Origin: Bacteroidales bacterium UBA3709
GTDB lineage: Bacteria; Bacteroidota; Bacteroidia; Bacteroidales; UBA932
NCBI GenBank assembly: GCA_002372015.1
Contig: DFIA01000060.1
Coordinates: forward strand, 1-18,258
Length of the DNA stretch: 18,258 nt
Direction: 5' to 3'
Part shown: piece after piece, positions 15,044 through 18,258 of the stretch
How the letters are laid out: each line of letters starts with the position of its first letter
Numbering within the stretch: the first letter of the stretch is position 1
Translations under genes and position numbers: made by a program
The notes under the pieces: generated by a model
The model's input: the letters and a program-made list of their open reading frames with translations, nothing else
Databases searched by the model: none
Told to the model about the DNA's origin: nothing

Positions 15044-15451
15044 ATGGATTACAAGATTATCGAAATTGAGGGTGTTGGTGATGTTTATGCTAAAAAACTC
15101 ACCGAGGCCGGCATTAACAAAGTTAGCGAGCTTTTAGAAAAATGCGCTTCTCCTAAGGGCCGTAAGGAGCTTGCGGAGGCAACTGAAATTCCGGAGAAAT
15201 TAATTCTTCGTTGGACAAACCATGCAGATCTGTTCCGTATTAACGGCATAGGGCCGCAGTTCTCAGAGTTGTTAGAGGCGGCAGGAGTAGATACTGTTAA
15301 AGAACTCAGGCATCGCATTGCTGAAAATCTTCAGCAGAAATTAGAAGAGGTAAACGCTCAAAAGAAACTGACAAGAGCAGTTCCGTCTGTTAAAGAAGTT
15401 CAGAAGATGATAGATCAGGCCAAAGAGCTTGAGCCTAAGGTAACTTACTAA
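15044..15451 (+). CDS. DUF4332 helix-hairpin-helix protein
   Basis: Small cytosolic protein of 135 residues with two helix-hairpin-helix-like motifs: IEGVGDVYAKKLTEAGI (8-24) and INGIGPQFSELLEAAGV (65-81). Their GVG and GIG turns are the type that contacts the DNA or RNA backbone. A Lys/Glu-rich helical tail follows. This arrangement is the DUF4332 family, whose cellular function is not established. Nucleic-acid binding is inferred from the motif. It is monocistronic: divergent from the serine protease gene and followed by an intrinsic terminator, with convergent genes beyond. The ATG at 15044 fits the family start MxYKIIEIEG. Confidence 0.88.
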   Translation: MDYKIIEIEGVGDVYAKKLTEAGINKVSELLEKCASPKGRKELAEATEIPEKLILRWTNHADLFRINGIGPQFSELLEAAGVDTVKELRHRIAENLQQKLEEVNAQKKLTRAVPSVKEVQKMIDQAKELEPKVTY

Positions 15452-15464
15452 GAATATCAGTGCT

Positions 15465-15486
15465 TATATAGAAAGCTCTCTATATA
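15465..15486. repeat. Short AT-rich inverted repeat
   Basis: TATATAGA and TCTATATA form an 8-base stem with a 6-base loop, 14 bases after the DUF4332 stop. There is no T-tract, so it is probably a 3'-UTR hairpin rather than the main terminator. Confidence 0.4.
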
Positions 15487-15589
15487 GCAAGTTTATATAA
15501 CAAGTCTATGTAATAAGAACCCGGCATTATCGGTATGCTCCTCAAGAGTCAGGCGGTTCAACATTATTTGAGAGGCTTTAGATAGGAAC

Positions 15590-15621
15590 AGAGCTCGGTA
15601 TTTCACCGAGCTCTTACTTTT
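15590..15621 (+). terminator. Rho-independent terminator downstream of DUF4332
   Basis: AGAGCTCGGT and ACCGAGCTCT form a perfect 10-base stem with loop ATTTC, followed by TACTTTTT. It reads in the plus direction, 138 bases after the DUF4332 stop codon. That leaves an unusually long 3' region which might contain a small RNA. Confidence 0.85.
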
Positions 15622-15689
15622 TGGCACTATTAAGCTACTCTTGATAGTCTTTGCCTTATTAGGCTTTAGAGTTGTTACTTCGTATCTCT

Positions 15690-16580
15690 TTATCGTAAGA
15701 AATCAATATCTGTCTCTCTATTGGCGTCTGTGTCTTTTTTTGTAGGGCTAAGCTCTTCATAAAGGTTGGTCAGATATTTAAGTATCATACTCAATGCTTC
15801 TGCATGATTTGGGCCGGCCATATATCCGCCAGTGCTTATGTACTCTTTTTCAAAACTCATCCATAGAGACCAGCTTGTGCCATCTGTTATAAACATAGGC
15901 GGTTGATAATGTGAGGCTTCGTTATACAATTCGCCTTCTTTTATCATGTTATATACCTTTGTAAAAACAGAATCGCCAACATTAACCGTTATGGCTTCTT
16001 CTTTATCAGTTTCATTTCTGTGCATATTTGTTTGCGAGCACACCAAAGTTCCGTTCTGTTGTCCTTTTTCCCGTGCAAGTTCTATACTTCTTTTCCATCC
16101 GGCAAATCCGTTTCCAGAGGAGAATGAGAAGCGTATGAGTTTGCCGCTTGGAATAGCTGTGCGATAGGTTCTGTTAGAGTAACTTTTAGCCATAGATAAC
16201 CATTGTAAGGCGTTAGCCTTTATGGCTATTGCCTCAGCAAAATAGTCCATTGCCTGCTGCGGATTATTAAAATATTTTTGGAGCTTTTTAAGTTGCTTTG
16301 ATTCCTTAGTTGTATTACCTATTATAATATTGCGAGTTTCGATAATTTGATCCATGTCGGAAATTATCGCCTCTGCGTTTTGAATAATATATTCCAAATC
16401 TGAGTTGGTAAGGCTTGGTATTTTTTCAAAGATTTCTTGTTGAGTGCCTTTGTTTCTGAACCATTCTTGATGGCGTTCAATCTTACCTCCTTTATTGATG
16501 CGCTCAATTATATCCTTGTTTTGGGCAGTGAGGCTTATCGCAAAAAAAGATAGAAGTGTCATAATAAAAACCTTTTTCAT
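15690..16580 (-). CDS. Secreted protein of unknown function
   Basis: 296 residues beginning with a signal peptide (MKKVFIMTLLSFFAISLTAQ, cut near residue 20). The first half is helical and charged, with QEIFEKIPSLTNSDLEYII and KQLKKLQKYFNNPQQAMDYF. The second half holds a probable strand-rich region with IRFSFSSGNGFAGWKRSIE, a MFITDGTSWSLWMSFEKEY segment and a final helical YLTNLYEEL. No catalytic motif or known domain is recognised. It starts 57 bases after the stop of the C69 dipeptidase gene on the same strand, so it is probably in the same transcript and, like it, acts outside the cytoplasm. Confidence 0.8.
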   Translation of the reverse strand: MKKVFIMTLLSFFAISLTAQNKDIIERINKGGKIERHQEWFRNKGTQQEIFEKIPSLTNSDLEYIIQNAEAIISDMDQIIETRNIIIGNTTKESKQLKKLQKYFNNPQQAMDYFAEAIAIKANALQWLSMAKSYSNRTYRTAIPSGKLIRFSFSSGNGFAGWKRSIELAREKGQQNGTLVCSQTNMHRNETDKEEAITVNVGDSVFTKVYNMIKEGELYNEASHYQPPMFITDGTSWSLWMSFEKEYISTGGYMAGPNHAEALSMILKYLTNLYEELSPTKKDTDANRETDIDFLR

Positions 16581-16637
16581 AATTCTTTCAGTTTATGTTA
16601 GGTAAATTATAGCGTGTCTGATGATTTAATAATTGTG

Positions 16638-18206
16638 CTAAAAACCTCTGCCATAGGCCATCCAAAAGTCTGTTTCCATCTGTTTCCAGGCTTTGGCAGC
16701 TTGCTCATATATTTTTGCAGTTACTGCATCCAACTCCTCTGATGTACTTTGGGCTGTTAGGCTCTCAACAGTTTCAAATGCAAGTTTCTCTATAATTGCA
16801 ATTTCTTTTTCTACTCTGCTTCTGGATTTCTGCCATGCTACCGTGGCCAGTCGGTTAGGCCTTCTGAATTGCCACAGAATGCAATCTTCTTTGTATTGTT
16901 TCTGACCGCAGAAATCGAAGGCAGAAGGCAGATGTTTCCCCCCTGCAAATAGCGGAATTCTCGGACTCTCGGCAGGGTTATCTACAGCATACCAGCAAAT
17001 ACCTCCTACAGCATCAGGTAGCCAATTCCTGAGTTGCAGTACCGTAGAATATGAGCACCAGCATACGGCAAGAGTTCTGGTAAATTCTATGGTGCCGGGT
17101 GCTATTGTATTTAGCGTGTTGCGAGTATCTGCTGTAAGCCATGGATTGGCCATAGGGCTTATTTTCTTGCTTTTACTTCCGTCTTTAGCAGTTAATTCCA
17201 ACTTCCAGTTTTGGGTCATGTCGTATGGGGTGCCCTCGTAGGTATTGCGGAATAGTTCCATTACAGTTCTAACATCAATCTTCTTGTCTGGTTTAACGGA
17301 GAAAGGGAGCTCGTCCATGTTGTAAGACAAGCCGAGCGATGGGGCCAGCTGAGAGAAAACATAAAAATCTCTTAAATCAAAATTCTTACCGTTGCCGTAT
17401 GTGCCGTGGAAGGCCTTGTAGAACTTAAACTCTTCTTTGCCATCCCATAGGCCGTGTTCGCGTGCAACCTGTTCCAGATTATCTGAGCATAGAAAATTTT
17501 TACTGTCGGAACGGTCTATCTTTCCTATGCGTGCAATGTTGGCAGAAATGCAGATATGATCGTCGGGAACTCTCTGTGCCGCCCAAACAGCTCCTTTGTT
17601 CTTTTTGCCGCAACCCAGAATTTCAAAAACCCACACTTCATTTTTATCGGCTACGGTAAGACATTCTCCGCTATCACCATAGCCGTATTGTTCTGCGAGT
17701 TCTCCCATAAGTTTTACGGCATCGCGAGCATTGTCGCATCGTTCAAGTGCAACCCTTGCTAACTCTTCAATCATAAACATTCCGTCGGGATTTTTCAGAG
17801 TATCCGGACCGGTAAATGTAGTTTCTCCAATAGCAACTTGTTTTTCGTTAAGAGAAGGGTAGCCTGTATTGAGATAGGCATAGGTGTGTCTTACCTGAGG
17901 AATTTCTCCAACACATTTAACACCAGTGGTATCGCCCTTGAATTTAGTCCAGCGAGTTCCTTTATAAATTTTGGTAGTAGCACCTTTCTTGTGCTCGGCT
18001 GCTTTTTCGTAAGTAACCCAAGTGTGTGAAACTCCATCGCAAGTATGAGAGGTAATAACGGAACCGTCTGTAGAAGCCAGACGACCAACCATTATGCTGG
18101 TACATTCTTCATTGGTGAGCCAGTCTTGCGCTTTTGTGTAAGAGGTTGTACATAAGGTTATTATGTAGATAAAAAACAGTAAATGGTAAGCCTTGTGGTT
18201 TTTCAT
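16638..18206 (-). CDS. Exported C69 family dipeptidase (Ntn hydrolase)
   Basis: N-terminal-nucleophile peptidase of family C69 (PepD-like), which cuts dipeptides after its propeptide is removed. A signal peptide (about residues 1-26, ending TKAQ) is followed by a short propeptide and the nucleophile C35 in EECTSIMVGRLASTDGSV, the family hallmark. Other family segments are THTWVTYEKA, the HTYAYLNTGYPSLNEKQVAIGE region, and ECLTVADKNEVWVFEILG. The 522-residue length is normal. The downstream neighbour is a secreted unknown protein. Upstream, 29 bases before the ATG, is a pentanucleotide repeat. No Shine-Dalgarno is seen. Specificity among dipeptides is unknown. Confidence 0.92.
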   Translation of the reverse strand: MKNHKAYHLLFFIYIITLCTTSYTKAQDWLTNEECTSIMVGRLASTDGSVITSHTCDGVSHTWVTYEKAAEHKKGATTKIYKGTRWTKFKGDTTGVKCVGEIPQVRHTYAYLNTGYPSLNEKQVAIGETTFTGPDTLKNPDGMFMIEELARVALERCDNARDAVKLMGELAEQYGYGDSGECLTVADKNEVWVFEILGCGKKNKGAVWAAQRVPDDHICISANIARIGKIDRSDSKNFLCSDNLEQVAREHGLWDGKEEFKFYKAFHGTYGNGKNFDLRDFYVFSQLAPSLGLSYNMDELPFSVKPDKKIDVRTVMELFRNTYEGTPYDMTQNWKLELTAKDGSKSKKISPMANPWLTADTRNTLNTIAPGTIEFTRTLAVCWCSYSTVLQLRNWLPDAVGGICWYAVDNPAESPRIPLFAGGKHLPSAFDFCGQKQYKEDCILWQFRRPNRLATVAWQKSRSRVEKEIAIIEKLAFETVESLTAQSTSEELDAVTAKIYEQAAKAWKQMETDFWMAYGRGF

Positions 18207-18234
18207 GTGAATTGTTTTGTTTTACTATATCTTG

Positions 18235-18258
18235 TTCTATTCTATTCTATTCTATTCT
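18235..18258. repeat. TTCTA pentanucleotide tandem repeat (runs off the window)
   Basis: Four full copies of TTCTA plus TTCT, without mismatch, up to the last base of the window; the true copy number is unknown. Read on the minus strand it is (TAGAA)n in the promoter or leader of the C69 dipeptidase gene, whose ATG is 29 bases away. Confidence 0.85.

Noticed and set aside
18235..18258. CRISPR array or insertion-sequence end
   Set aside because: The unit is only 5 bases with no spacers; it is a simple tandem repeat.

Overview
The window reads as chromosomal DNA of a Bacteroidota member, most likely order Bacteroidales. The evidence is the gene families (ClpB and QueE of Bacteroidales type, DUF368, DUF1460, DUF4332, secreted bleomycin-hydrolase-like and C69 peptidases, CDP-alcohol phosphatidyltransferases), promoter boxes of the form TAnnTTTG, few Shine-Dalgarno sites, and lipoprotein and signal-peptide N-termini ending in AQ or GC. 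Species cannot be told. There is no phage, integrase, transposase, rRNA or CRISPR array.

Layout. Bases 1-23 hold the 5' end of a minus-strand tRNA. Bases 127-4430 (minus) are a compact unit transcribed clpB -> TPR protein -> popT; the ClpB starts directly at its first AAA module and lacks the usual N-terminal domain. A 319-base divergent spacer separates it from queE (plus), which is followed by two tandem exported bleomycin-hydrolase-like cysteine peptidases and a strong terminator. Next come two tandem CDP-alcohol phosphatidyltransferases (8031-9660) and a PAS domain fused to a macro-like domain (9682-10449).

Bases 10476-11933 are a decayed stretch. An FMN-reductase-type flavoprotein pseudogene and a nucleoside hydrolase pseudogene lie on either side of an intact tRNA-Lys(CUU), which has a textbook Bacteroidota promoter. 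The minus-strand genes from 14885 to 11956 encode a trypsin-like lipoprotein protease, a DUF1460 amidase-like protein and an unknown lipoprotein. Opposite to them is a small helix-hairpin-helix DUF4332 protein (15044-15451) with a strong terminator. The window ends with a minus-strand pair: a C69 dipeptidase and a secreted protein of unknown function. A TTCTA pentanucleotide repeat sits just upstream of the C69 gene and runs off the window end.

How the genes may work together (inference). Five exported hydrolases of peptides or peptidoglycan (two C1, one C69, one S1-like, one DUF1460) suggest a periplasm or surface geared to peptide processing. popT (undecaprenyl-phosphate recycling) and the phosphatidyltransferases add envelope functions. 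No clearly new multi-gene system is proven. The best candidates for a second look are the N-domain-less ClpB with its leader hairpin and TPR partner, the PAS/macro-like fusion, the protease with a very long insertion between catalytic residues, and the pentamer repeat before the C69 gene.
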